From JACTUC01 sp964477685 (GTDB lineage Archaea > Thermoproteota > Methanomethylicia > Methanomethylicales > Methanomethylicaceae), in the NCBI GenBank assembly GCA_964477685.1, contig CAYZHK010000013.1, positions 1 to 26,503 on the forward strand: 26,503 nt of DNA. The letters are read 5' to 3'. A model generated the notes under the pieces. The model made no database searches and was not told the DNA's origin. It saw nothing but the letters and a program-made list of their open reading frames with translations. The position numbers and the translations under genes are program-made. This document shows, one piece after another, positions 1 to 7,252 of the stretch; position 1 is the first letter of the stretch, and each line of letters begins with the position of its first letter.

Positions 1-286
1 TTTCTAATTCTTCCAATAAGGGGGGGAGTTGCTCCCAACCAAGTTTTCCGGCAAGATAATCAAGAGCAGGCTTCACTCTAGCCAATTCTTCAGGATTTTT
101 GATTCTTACAGATTGGTAAGTAAATGTGCGGTCTGATGGGTTGTTGAGAGTCATTCTATAAAGCCTCATTAATCCTGAAGGATTGTATTCGTCTCTGTAT
201 GCACTGGCATAGAATTTTTTTGGCAATATTGGAATTCGACAAATTGGTTTCTTCTTTTTTCTTGTATTGGGAATAAATACTGCCAT
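1..286 (-). CDS. Unrecognised protein, partial (3' end beyond left edge)
   Basis: An open frame reads leftward from ATG at 286 and leaves the window without a stop after 95 codons. The product starts MAVFIPNTRKKKKPICRIP, with a basic KKKK patch near the N-terminus, and later has hydrophilic and aromatic residues (FYASAYRDEYNP, LMRLYRMTLNNP) with no membrane helix and no motif I recognise. A TATA-like AATATATAA on the minus strand at about 310-318 would start transcription near 288, so the message is probably leaderless. The codons are AT-rich, unlike the genes after 900. Function unknown. Coding status is inferred only from the uninterrupted frame and the well-placed promoter. Confidence 0.55.
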   Translation of the reverse strand, partial: MAVFIPNTRKKKKPICRIPILPKKFYASAYRDEYNPSGLMRLYRMTLNNPSDRTFTYQSVRIKNPEELARVKPALDYLAGKLGWEQLPPLLEELE

Positions 287-563
287 ATCTTGTAATTATA
301 TAGTGTTCATTATATATTGAGATCATTTGTTTCATTAGAATACCCTATTACGACTTTCTGACATCGTATCACTTGATATAATAATTGACGTATCTGTTTA
401 AAAAATTCTTGAGTTGAACAATGTATAGATTTAATGCCATAAATTTGTAAAAGTATGCTTTGAACTCTGGCATGGTGAATTATTACTTTGGTTAATTTTT
501 TGACAGATTAACTGTGGCTTGCAAACCGAAAATTGGATAAATCAAAAAGGGCAATTATAAAAT
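287..563. other. AT-rich intergenic stretch
   Basis: This 277-base stretch lies between two divergent short genes. It is strongly AT-rich and has no convincing open frame on either strand. It holds the TATA-like box near 310 for the leftward gene and a GGATAAATC-like box near 534-542 that would suit a leaderless start at 564. I see no repeats or RNA gene in it. Confidence 0.5.
310..318 (-). promoter_or_regulatory. TATA box for the leftward gene starting at 286
   Basis: The minus strand reads AATATATAA, centred 28 bases upstream of the ATG at 286. This is the normal archaeal TATA distance if the transcript starts at or next to the start codon. Confidence 0.4.
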
Positions 564-743
564 ATGCAACTCGATAAAATTGGTGGTTATCCTTACAAAA
601 TGACTAAAGAAGGGAATTTCATCGTGTTAAGATTTTTCCCTAAAGACCCTTCAGCTGAATATCCTAAAGACGTTGATCTTGTTCTAAGATTAAACGAAGA
701 GGATAGACAAAAATTAATCAAATTGCTATCTCAGATCAAATAG
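564..743 (+). CDS. Small unrecognised protein, 59 residues
   Basis: ATG at 564 to TAG at 741-743 encodes 59 residues beginning MQLDKIGGYPYKMTKEGN and ending LSQIK. The sequence looks like a compact folded domain: a first half that is probably beta (GNFIVLRFFP, then VDLVLRL) and a charged C-terminal helix (NEEDRQKLIKLLSQI). No signal peptide, membrane helix or cysteine pair is seen. A GGATAAATC-like TATA box about 26 bases upstream suggests a leaderless transcript. An AAGGG lies 14 bases before the ATG, too far for an ordinary ribosome site. Codon use is AT-rich, like the partial gene to the left. Function unknown. Confidence 0.5.
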   Translation: MQLDKIGGYPYKMTKEGNFIVLRFFPKDPSAEYPKDVDLVLRLNEEDRQKLIKLLSQIK

Positions 744-756
744 AAATCTTTGTCAG

Positions 757-805
757 TTTGCCGTCATCCCACGCCGGTTAACATGGTGAAGCATCTCACG
801 GCAAA
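757..805. repeat. 8-bp inverted repeat with 33-base loop
   Basis: TTTGCCGT at 757-764 is answered by its exact reverse complement ACGGCAAA at 798-805. The loop is more GC-rich than its surroundings. It lies just after the 59-residue gene and before the promoter of the FAD oxidoreductase. It could be a hairpin in a 3' untranslated region, part of a site, or chance. Confidence 0.3.
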
Positions 806-864
806 TTAACAGAACCGAACTTTATCTTGTTTAAATACTACACTGTTATAATCTGAGTTAAATC

Positions 865-871
865 TTATATA
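865..871 (+). promoter_or_regulatory. TATA box for the FAD-HdrD unit
   Basis: TTATATA at 865-871 would start transcription near 893-896. That leaves a leader of about 20 bases containing the AGGTGA ribosome site at 906-911. Confidence 0.5.
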
Positions 872-916
872 CAACAAAGCATTTACTTAAACTCAATCCT
901 GAAAAAGGTGAAAACA

Positions 917-2380
917 TTGGCTAGAGGAAACCAGGAAACTATACAAAAACTAGAACAGATTGTAGGTCAGGAGTACGTGAGCAATGAAGAAGCCAATTTG
1001 ACTCCATACACCTGGGACTTGACCTGGGCAGAGCCCAGAATGCCGGACTATATAGTCATGCCCAGGACAGTGACAGAGGTCCAGAGGATCCTGCGGCTTG
1101 CGAATCACCAGAGGATACCGGTGATTCCCTACTGCAATGCCACCAACATCGGCGGGCTCTGCGTCCCCGAGGAAGGCGGCATCATTGTGGATCTTAAGAG
1201 GATGGATCAGATCATCAAGATGGACACTGAGCACGATTATGCAATAATTGAACCCGGCGTCTCGCATGCCAAATTCTCACGTGCACTGAAGGAATCTAAC
1301 CCAAGTTGGGAAGGGTATGAATTATCCAAGGGCTTTGAGGTCGGATGGCCTGTGGGCCCCGCGTCAGGCTCAGTCCTTGCCATGGCACTAAACCACGGCA
1401 TCGGCGGGCAGCTGACTGCCAAGAGGGGCATCCAGAGCCAACTCCTCTCGAGCATGGAGGTCGTCATCCCCACCGGAGAGGTGGTTAAACTGGGATCGGC
1501 AGCCTACTCGGACTCTTGGCACTCGTTCATGCCACTGCCCAGGATGGACGGTCTATTCACCGGCTGGATGGGCACCACAGGAATCGTGACCAAGGCCGGC
1601 ATATGGATCGAGCCGAAGCGCCCGCTCTGGGATGTTCTCTCCACCGCAGCGGCTTCTGTCAAGGACATGACAAGGTACATGGTCCACTGGAGGCACTACT
1701 CGCTCTGCGATGAAGTCACTGCCGTGAGCTGGTGGCTTGCACAGGTCCCCATCACCTTCCCATACAAGGATAAGCCCAAGGATGCTCCCGAATGGTTCAG
1801 CTACAGCGTCATCACAGGCTGGACCGAGGAGGAGCTTGAGTACAAGCGGAAGATGTGGAAGAAAGTCATCGCAGACGAGAAGGCAAGGGGCACGCAGCTC
1901 ATTGACTTCGAATACCCTGAGGAGGCGAAGAAGGGCAGGACACAGCTCCCCAGCAGGATAGTTGGTTCCACGAAGAACTACTCGAAATCCTGCGGTGGAG
2001 GCCTTGCCTGGCCAGGCACCTTCGCACCATGCGCAAGCTGGCCCATCCTCTATGAGGAATGGAAGAAGATCTACATCAAGCACGGTCTCTCTCCGGCGGT
2101 GAGGCTCACGGACTATGCAGGCGCCCACTACGGCATGCTCAGGTGCATGACGCCCTTCGACAAGAGGGACCCCAAGTCGGTCGATGCTGCGAAGCAGGCC
2201 ATGGTCGAGTGTGTCAGGGTAGGCATCCCGCTGGGAATGCTTCCATACAAGCCACCGGTTGAGTACCAGGCTGAGCTCAATGCTGCGGCAGACGCGGGCT
2301 GGATCTATCTGATGACCAAGGTCAAGGATATGCTTGACCCGAACAACATAATGAACCCAGGCAAGCTGGGAGTCAGGTAA
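917..2380 (+). CDS. FAD-linked oxidoreductase (PCMH/GlcD-type)
   Basis: This is a cytoplasmic flavoenzyme of about 487 residues, in the PCMH (VAO) FAD-binding superfamily that includes glycolate and D-lactate dehydrogenase subunits and 4-cresol/vanillyl-alcohol oxidases. The FAD domain occupies roughly residues 40-235, with PDYIVMPRTVTEVQRILRLA, NATNIGG, GGIIVDLKRMD and PVGPASGSVLAMALNHGIGG; a cap domain follows, and the C-terminus has the usual LDPNNIMNPGKLG. I chose TTG at 917 because AGGTGA at 906-911 is a strong ribosome site five bases upstream. GTG at 908 is in frame but lies inside that site. The stop is followed at once by GGAGG and the HdrD-like gene, so the two probably form one enzyme. 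The substrate (glycolate, lactate or another alcohol or hydroxy acid) cannot be told from the sequence. Confidence 0.85.
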   Translation: MARGNQETIQKLEQIVGQEYVSNEEANLTPYTWDLTWAEPRMPDYIVMPRTVTEVQRILRLANHQRIPVIPYCNATNIGGLCVPEEGGIIVDLKRMDQIIKMDTEHDYAIIEPGVSHAKFSRALKESNPSWEGYELSKGFEVGWPVGPASGSVLAMALNHGIGGQLTAKRGIQSQLLSSMEVVIPTGEVVKLGSAAYSDSWHSFMPLPRMDGLFTGWMGTTGIVTKAGIWIEPKRPLWDVLSTAAASVKDMTRYMVHWRHYSLCDEVTAVSWWLAQVPITFPYKDKPKDAPEWFSYSVITGWTEEELEYKRKMWKKVIADEKARGTQLIDFEYPEEAKKGRTQLPSRIVGSTKNYSKSCGGGLAWPGTFAPCASWPILYEEWKKIYIKHGLSPAVRLTDYAGAHYGMLRCMTPFDKRDPKSVDAAKQAMVECVRVGIPLGMLPYKPPVEYQAELNAAADAGWIYLMTKVKDMLDPNNIMNPGKLGVR

Positions 2381-2393
2381 GGAGGCAAATGAC

Positions 2394-3635
2394 ATGTCCC
2401 ATCTTCTAAAGAATACCCAAATGAAGGAATTGGCAAAACTCTACGACAACATATCCATGTGTACCCACTGCGGCAACTGCAAGTATGGCTACGAGTGGGG
2501 CTTCAACCAAAACTTCGCAGAATCGCTCTGCGTCCAAGGAGAGAAGTTCCACTTCGACTCCTATCTGGGAAGCAGGGGCAAGATGGCTATCGCCAAGGCG
2601 CTCCTGAGCAACCGGATAAAGATGGACGACGCAGTCTCCCACGTCCTCTTCACTTGCACCACCTGCGGCGCATGCCAGCAGATGTGCGAGACCGATGTAA
2701 AGGACTACCTGCTTAGAGCATTCGAGGTGCTGCGGTCAGAGGCTTGGAAGGCAGGCGTTGCTGTACCACCAGCAATCAAGAAATGGAGTGACTTCATAAA
2801 GACGAACTACAACCCGTACCTTGAGCCCCACAGCAAGAGGATCGATTGGTTGCCTTCGAACCTGAAGAGTTCGCTTCCGAAGAAGGCATCGTACATCTAC
2901 TTCGCAGGCTGCACAGCCTCCTACAGGCAGAAGGAAGTGGCACTGGCAACGGTGAAGCTCCTGAAGAACCTCAAGGTGGACTTCACGGTGGCCGAAGACG
3001 AATGGTGCTGTGGATCACCGCTCCTGAGGACAGGCCAATTTGACGTCGCCAAGCAGTTCGTGGAGCACAACAGCGCCCTTCCGGACAAGTACGGCGCAAG
3101 CGCCTTCATAACCACATGCGCAGGCTGCTACAGGACAATCCAAAGGGACTACCAGATGGATCCCCCACAGGGATACACTGATAAATTTGGCAAGCTGACC
3201 AAGGCCAAGGTCCTGCACACCACACAGCTCGTGGAGGATATGCTGAAGAAGGGCGAGATCGAATTCACGGGCTCCTACAAGCACAAGGTGACCTACCACG
3301 ACCCGTGCCACCTGGGAAGGCATGCCGAGGTCTACGAGACCCCCAGGGAAGTGCTCAAGGCAATACCTGGCGTCGAGCTGGTCGAGATGTATCGGAATAG
3401 GAAGTTCTCCTACTGCTGCGGCGCAGGCGGCGGCGTTAGGGGCGGCTATGCCGACTACTCGCTGGAGTGCGCAACCAAGCGCATCAACGAGGCTGCAGGC
3501 ACGGGCGCAGAGGTGCTGACAAGCACATGCCCGTTCTGCTGGAGGAACCTCTCCGATGCCATCGAGATGAACAAGACGCCGATGAAGATGCTCGATATCA
3601 TCCAGATACTCGAGCCCATTGCCAAGAAGAGATAG
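2394..3635 (+). CDS. HdrD/GlcF-like iron-sulfur protein with two CCG domains
   Basis: This 413-residue electron-transfer protein resembles heterodisulfide reductase HdrD and glycolate oxidase GlcF. Two N-terminal [4Fe-4S] sites are visible: C23, C26, C29 with C46, where the spacing to the last cysteine is unusual, and C88, C91, C94, C98 (CTTCGACQQMC). Two CCG domains follow: C173, C205-C206, C242, C245, and C305, C341-C342, C379, C382. No membrane helix is seen. GGAGG at 2381-2385 sits eight bases before the ATG, and the gene begins 13 bases after the FAD enzyme stops, so they are almost certainly co-transcribed. In known pairs of this kind the flavin oxidises the substrate and the HdrD-like partner passes electrons to a carrier or thiol. 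The acceptor here is unknown. Confidence 0.88.
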   Translation: MSHLLKNTQMKELAKLYDNISMCTHCGNCKYGYEWGFNQNFAESLCVQGEKFHFDSYLGSRGKMAIAKALLSNRIKMDDAVSHVLFTCTTCGACQQMCETDVKDYLLRAFEVLRSEAWKAGVAVPPAIKKWSDFIKTNYNPYLEPHSKRIDWLPSNLKSSLPKKASYIYFAGCTASYRQKEVALATVKLLKNLKVDFTVAEDEWCCGSPLLRTGQFDVAKQFVEHNSALPDKYGASAFITTCAGCYRTIQRDYQMDPPQGYTDKFGKLTKAKVLHTTQLVEDMLKKGEIEFTGSYKHKVTYHDPCHLGRHAEVYETPREVLKAIPGVELVEMYRNRKFSYCCGAGGGVRGGYADYSLECATKRINEAAGTGAEVLTSTCPFCWRNLSDAIEMNKTPMKMLDIIQILEPIAKKR

Positions 3636-3648
3636 ACAACTACCAATC

Positions 3649-3668
3649 TCTTTTTTTATTTTTTTTTT
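3649..3668 (+). terminator. T-rich terminator after the HdrD-like gene
   Basis: Runs of T (seven, then about ten) begin 14 bases after the TAG of the HdrD-like gene, with no hairpin. This is the usual form of an archaeal intrinsic terminator. Confidence 0.65.
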
Positions 3669-3754
3669 CATTAATTCTTGATTGCAGACTCCCAGCGGGC
3701 TCTTTATTAGAGCATGTCCATAGATGGTTTCATGATGGTCTTAGGAGACCGGGC

Positions 3755-5110
3755 ATGGTGGGAAATACCGGGGTGGACAAGGGAGAGCCCAGCCTCAGGA
3801 GGCAGGTTACGCTCTTCGGGGCCACCATATACGGGATCGGGAACATCCTGGGGGCAGGCATCTACGCCCTCATTGGCGAGGTGGTGGGGATAACAGGCAA
3901 CCTCTCCTGGTTCGCCTTCATAATAGCCGCAGCCATAGGCATACTGACTGGAATCTCATACGCCGAACTCTCCGCAATGTACCCCAAGAGTGCCGCCGAA
4001 TTCGTCTATGTGGAGAGGGCATTCAGGGTGCGCCTGCTCTCTTTCATGGTCGGATGGGTGGTGATTTTCTCCGGGCTTTTCACCGCCGCGACGGTGGCGC
4101 TGAGTTTCGCAGGGTACCTGATCGCCCTCCTCGGGATCCAGGAAACCTATGCCCTCGCAGGCATGTCAATAGCCCTCATAGCAGCCCTCAGCGTCATCAA
4201 CTACATTGGGATCAAGGAATCGACTCAGGCCAACATCGTCTTCACGCTCATCGAAGCGGCCGGTCTCGTCGTGATAATAGCGGTGGCCCTACCGTACCTT
4301 GGCTCGGTGGACTACCTGGCCCTCCCCGCCCAGGTCCCCTTCACCGCTGTCTTCGCAGCGGTCGCCCTCATCTTCTTCGCATACATAGGCTTCGAGGACA
4401 TAGCCAACATCTCCGAGGAGGTGAAGTCGCCGGAGAGGGTCCTGCCAAGAGCAATCATCTATTCCGTGGCCATAACAACCGTCCTCTACTGCCTGACATC
4501 CGTGGCCGTCATCAGCATCCTCCCCTTCGATGTCATAGCATCGGTTCCCGACCCCCTGAATGCTGTGGCCACAGCTGCCATGGGCCCTGCCGGGGGCGTG
4601 GTGATGTCGATCGTGGCCCTCTTCGCCACAGCCAACACGGTCTTCATAACCCTGATCGTCACCTCCAGGATGATCTATGGGATGTCGAGGGACGGTGCTT
4701 TCCCCAGGAGCCTCGGAAGGATCTCGCCGAAAAGGGGGACTCCCACCGTCTCAATCATCTTAGTCATGCTGGTCACGGTGGGGATGGTGTTCTTCCAGGA
4801 CCTCACCTTCGTCGCAAACGCGACCGTATTCGCGATCCTGATAGCCTTTGCATTCGTCAACCTTAGCCTCATAGTACTCCGGAGGAGGGAGCCCACCACA
4901 AGGAGGCCCTTCAGGGCATCGCCGAGCGTGGGCACAGTTCCCGTGACCGCCCTGCTGGGGGCAGGTGTCTGTGTAGGTCTGCTCTTTACCTTCGAGCCCC
5001 TAATCGTCGCCACCCAGGGAATAATCATCGTCGTCGGCATAGTGATATACTGCCTTCTCGGCAGAAAGGCACAACAGGCTAGCCAAAGACGTGCTCGACA
5101 AGGATCCTGA
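3755..5110 (+). CDS. APC-family amino acid permease
   Basis: This is a 451-residue integral membrane transporter of the amino acid-polyamine-organocation family, with about 12 hydrophobic segments. Family signatures are clear: TIYGIGNILGAGIYALIG in the first helix, SYAELSAMYPKSAAEFVYVE after helix 2, and FFAYIGFEDIANISEEVKSP in the middle. Substrate specificity cannot be read from the sequence. The frame is open far upstream into the HdrD gene, but ATG 3755 is chosen because AGGAG at 3743-3747 lies seven bases before it and the transporter fold starts about 15 residues later. A TTTATTA box at 3703-3709 suits this start. The last 32 bases overlap the convergent mntP gene. Confidence 0.88.
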   Translation: MVGNTGVDKGEPSLRRQVTLFGATIYGIGNILGAGIYALIGEVVGITGNLSWFAFIIAAAIGILTGISYAELSAMYPKSAAEFVYVERAFRVRLLSFMVGWVVIFSGLFTAATVALSFAGYLIALLGIQETYALAGMSIALIAALSVINYIGIKESTQANIVFTLIEAAGLVVIIAVALPYLGSVDYLALPAQVPFTAVFAAVALIFFAYIGFEDIANISEEVKSPERVLPRAIIYSVAITTVLYCLTSVAVISILPFDVIASVPDPLNAVATAAMGPAGGVVMSIVALFATANTVFITLIVTSRMIYGMSRDGAFPRSLGRISPKRGTPTVSIILVMLVTVGMVFFQDLTFVANATVFAILIAFAFVNLSLIVLRRREPTTRRPFRASPSVGTVPVTALLGAGVCVGLLFTFEPLIVATQGIIIVVGIVIYCLLGRKAQQASQRRARQGS

Positions 5111-5639
5111 TCCCTATGAGGATGAGTATTAATCCCCCCAGCAGCCTCGCCCACCTGCCCGATGCAGTGCTGACCCTGCCACTTGCCATAGCCCCGAGTG
5201 AGCTGAGGGAGAAACAGACGACGCCGATAATAACAGCCGGGAGCAGTATGGAGACGCCCAGCAGGGAATAGCTGAGCCCAACCGCCAAGGCGTCTATGCT
5301 TGTGGCCACAGACATCATTGTGAGCGGGATGAGCCCGAGGGGCTTGCCACCGGTGCCGCCATCAGGGTCACGGAGGGCTTCGAAGATCATCTTCAGGCCT
5401 ATCACCAGCAGCAAACCAAAGGCAACCCAATGGTCGAAGGCGGAGATCAAACCTGCAATGGAGGAGCCCAGCAGCCAGCCTATTACTGGCATCAGTGCCT
5501 GGAAGCCTCCGAAGAAAACTCCCATGGTTAGGGCCTGCCTTCCATCAAAGCCCCTGCTGCCGAGGCCGCTGGAAAGGGCTACGGCGACACAGTCCATCGA
5601 AAGGCCGACTGCCACAAAGAGGAGGGACAGGAGGTCCAT
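5079..5639 (-). CDS. mntP: MntP-type manganese efflux pump
   Basis: This 186-residue protein has six hydrophobic helices and the two inverted-repeat halves of the MntP (DUF204) family. The conserved acidic motifs are present in both halves: GLSMDCVAVALSSG (Asp16) and SVATSIDALAVGLSYS (Asp115), which in the family line the ion path. It is expected to export Mn2+ from the cell. It lies downstream of the ferredoxin gene on the same strand but has its own promoter inside a perfect palindrome, and no ribosome site precedes the ATG, which points to a leaderless message. Its 3' end overlaps the permease gene tail to tail. Length is typical of the family. Confidence 0.88.
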   Translation of the reverse strand: MDLLSLLFVAVGLSMDCVAVALSSGLGSRGFDGRQALTMGVFFGGFQALMPVIGWLLGSSIAGLISAFDHWVAFGLLLVIGLKMIFEALRDPDGGTGGKPLGLIPLTMMSVATSIDALAVGLSYSLLGVSILLPAVIIGVVCFSLSSLGAMASGRVSTASGRWARLLGGLILILIGIRILVEHVFG

Positions 5640-5660
5640 AGCCCAACCCGTTCCAATAGC

Positions 5661-5682
5661 GCAATCCTATATATAGGATTGC
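5661..5682 (-). promoter_or_regulatory. Perfect 22-bp palindrome covering the mntP TATA box
   Basis: The arm GCAATCCTATA is followed directly by its exact reverse complement, 11 + 11 bases with no mismatch. The centre is the TATATA box, about 32 bases from the mntP ATG, so transcription would start near 5643. A dimeric regulator bound here would block TBP. A metal-sensing repressor of the DtxR/MntR type is the obvious candidate, by inference from the gene it controls. Confidence 0.7.
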
Positions 5683-5710
5683 CGAACGCGCTAGGATCAT
5701 CCTGCCCCGT

Positions 5711-5896
5711 TCACTTCTCAGCCAGGGAGATGGCCGCCACAGGGCAGGTGTCGATGGCCAACTGGATGTCACAGCCGCCGATCTCGCCTATAACCTCAGA
5801 CTTGCCCTCTGGGCCAACGTGAAAGACTTCGGGGCACAGGGATTCGCAATTCCCGCAGCCAATGCACAGATCTCTGTCCACAACTGGGATCTTCAA
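5711..5896 (-). CDS. Small [4Fe-4S] ferredoxin
   Basis: This 61-residue soluble electron carrier has one [4Fe-4S] cluster. C11, C14, C17 (CIGCGNCESLCP) and C51 (TCPVAAI) match the cluster ligands of Thermotoga-type ferredoxin, and C21 and C42 match its disulfide pair. TTG at 5896 is chosen because GAGGGG lies a few bases upstream and just after the stop of the NuoI-like gene; an upstream in-frame extension would run back into that gene. As the last gene of the leftward hydrogenase operon, it is the likely electron partner of the complex. Known group 4 hydrogenases generally use ferredoxin; the pairing here is inferred from position. Confidence 0.85.
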   Translation of the reverse strand: MKIPVVDRDLCIGCGNCESLCPEVFHVGPEGKSEVIGEIGGCDIQLAIDTCPVAAISLAEK

Positions 5897-5909
5897 TGGA
5901 GCCCCCTCA

Positions 5910-6272
5910 TCATTTCTGCTCCTGGGCAATAGGTTTCTTCTTGAAAATAAAAACCATTTCACCGCGATCCGTCCCTGCCAATTCGAATTTTTCGCTCATG
6001 GTTATGGCCCCCTTTGGACAGGCCTCAGCGCACTCTGCGCAGAACATGCACCTGTCCATGGAGAATGAGATCTCCGCCTCCCTGCCCTTCCCCACCAGCT
6101 TGATGGCTGCGGGCGGACAGGCGTTCTGGCAGAGGACGCAGAGGAGGCATTTGTCCATATCCCATACGGGGATCCCTCTGAAGCCCTTCGCGGGAGATGC
6201 CTTCTCCTTGGGGTACTTCTTCGTGGCCGGCTTTTTCCTCAGCTGCTGCAGTGCTTCCTTGACAAGGCTCAT
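5910..6272 (-). CDS. NuoI/FpoI/EchF-like subunit with two [4Fe-4S] clusters
   Basis: This 120-residue peripheral-arm subunit has two classic ferredoxin motifs: C42, C45, C48, C52 (CLLCVLCQNACP) and C75, C78, C81, C85 (CMFCAECAEACP). It would relay electrons between soluble ferredoxin and the proximal cluster in the B subunit. The N-terminal 30 residues are basic and probably lie along the membrane subunit H. It starts five bases after the H stop and ends 14 bases before the ferredoxin start, inside the leftward operon. Length is close to short archaeal FpoI and EchF proteins. Confidence 0.9.
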   Translation of the reverse strand: MSLVKEALQQLRKKPATKKYPKEKASPAKGFRGIPVWDMDKCLLCVLCQNACPPAAIKLVGKGREAEISFSMDRCMFCAECAEACPKGAITMSEKFELAGTDRGEMVFIFKKKPIAQEQK

Positions 6273-6276
6273 TGCA

Positions 6277-7233
6277 TCACACCCCGACTCCCAGCTCTAT
6301 GAGAACAATCTGGACGATGGCGATGGGCAGGACGTATTTCCACATGCCGGCGATCACTTGGTCTATCCTGAACCTGGCAAAGAGGGATCTGATGAAGGAG
6401 AAGAGAAGGACGACTGCGATGGTCTTTACAAGAAACACCACTGCGGGCGGGATCAGCCACAGGGGCTGGGCCCCACCAAGGAAGAGCGAGGCGGCAAGCG
6501 CGGCGCAGAGGACCACCTCGAGGTCTCTCCCGAGCCGGAACATGGCGAGCTTCCTCCCACTGAACTCTGTCCTCCAGCCCGCCACTATCTCGGTGTCAGC
6601 CTCTGGTATGTCAAAGGGGATCAGCTCCAGCTCAGCAAGGAGGCAGGTTAGCAGCACGACGAAGCCTATGGGCTGGAGCCACAGGCCCCATGCGGCATTC
6701 GCTGACTGCCACTGGACAATGCCGCTGATGGAGAGGCTCTTCGCGGCGATTGCCGGCCCTATCAGGACGATGCCCAGGGGTATCTCGAAGCTCAGCATCT
6801 GGAGCGCTGAACGGACCCCCCCTATGATGCTGAACCTGCTCATGGAGCTCCAGCCGGCGAGGAATATGATTATGGTCATGAGCCCGAAGACGAATAGGAG
6901 GAATATCAGGTCCCCCTCGAAGGCTATGAGCCCTGTCTCGCCCATAATGGGCATTATGAAGAGTGCCGTTAGTGGAAGGGTCACATAGAAGATAGGGACG
7001 AGGGTGAAGAGGGCCCTATCGGCAGCCCTGGGGACGATATCCTCCTTGGAGAGGAGCTTTACGAAGTCCGCCAGAGGCTGCAGTATGCCCGAGGGGCCAG
7101 TGTAGAGGGGTCCGTACCTGTTTTGGATCCGCGCAAAGAATTTTCGGTCCACCCACTCGGTGAAGAACGCCAGGCAGAGGAGGAAGAGGATGCCCGGGAA
7201 GACCAGGAGGAAAAATAAATCGTAGACTATCAT
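6277..7233 (-). CDS. NuoH/FpoH-like membrane anchor subunit
   Basis: This 318-residue membrane protein has eight or so helices. It is the complex I subunit that joins the hydrophilic module to the proton-pumping arm. Family features include TEWVDRKFFARIQNRYGPLY after helix 1, PLADFVKLLSKEDIVP, and the acidic ELELIPFDIPEADTEIVAGW loop, in which Glu and Asp residues form the funnel of charged residues. The ATG at 7233 is chosen because upstream in-frame codons lie inside the D gene. It starts 19 bases after D stops, and a GGGGAA stretch precedes it. Length matches bacterial NuoH (about 325). It belongs to the A-B-C-D-H-I-ferredoxin operon. Confidence 0.9.
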   Translation of the reverse strand: MIVYDLFFLLVFPGILFLLCLAFFTEWVDRKFFARIQNRYGPLYTGPSGILQPLADFVKLLSKEDIVPRAADRALFTLVPIFYVTLPLTALFIMPIMGETGLIAFEGDLIFLLFVFGLMTIIIFLAGWSSMSRFSIIGGVRSALQMLSFEIPLGIVLIGPAIAAKSLSISGIVQWQSANAAWGLWLQPIGFVVLLTCLLAELELIPFDIPEADTEIVAGWRTEFSGRKLAMFRLGRDLEVVLCAALAASLFLGGAQPLWLIPPAVVFLVKTIAVVLLFSFIRSLFARFRIDQVIAGMWKYVLPIAIVQIVLIELGVGV

Positions 7234-7252
7234 TTCAAACCGTTCCCCAAAC

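Noticed and set aside
1553..2395. Open frame of 280 codons on the minus strand opposite the FAD enzyme
   Set aside because: It is antisense to a well-supported gene, shows no motif and has no promoter or ribosome site.
3467..3754. Upstream part of the permease frame running into the HdrD-like gene
   Set aside because: It reads through another gene and the T-rich terminator. A good ribosome site and TATA box support ATG 3755.
5896..6651. Plus-strand frame of about 250 codons opposite the NuoI-like and H genes
   Set aside because: It mirrors two iron-sulfur and membrane subunits with strong motifs on the minus strand and has no support of its own.
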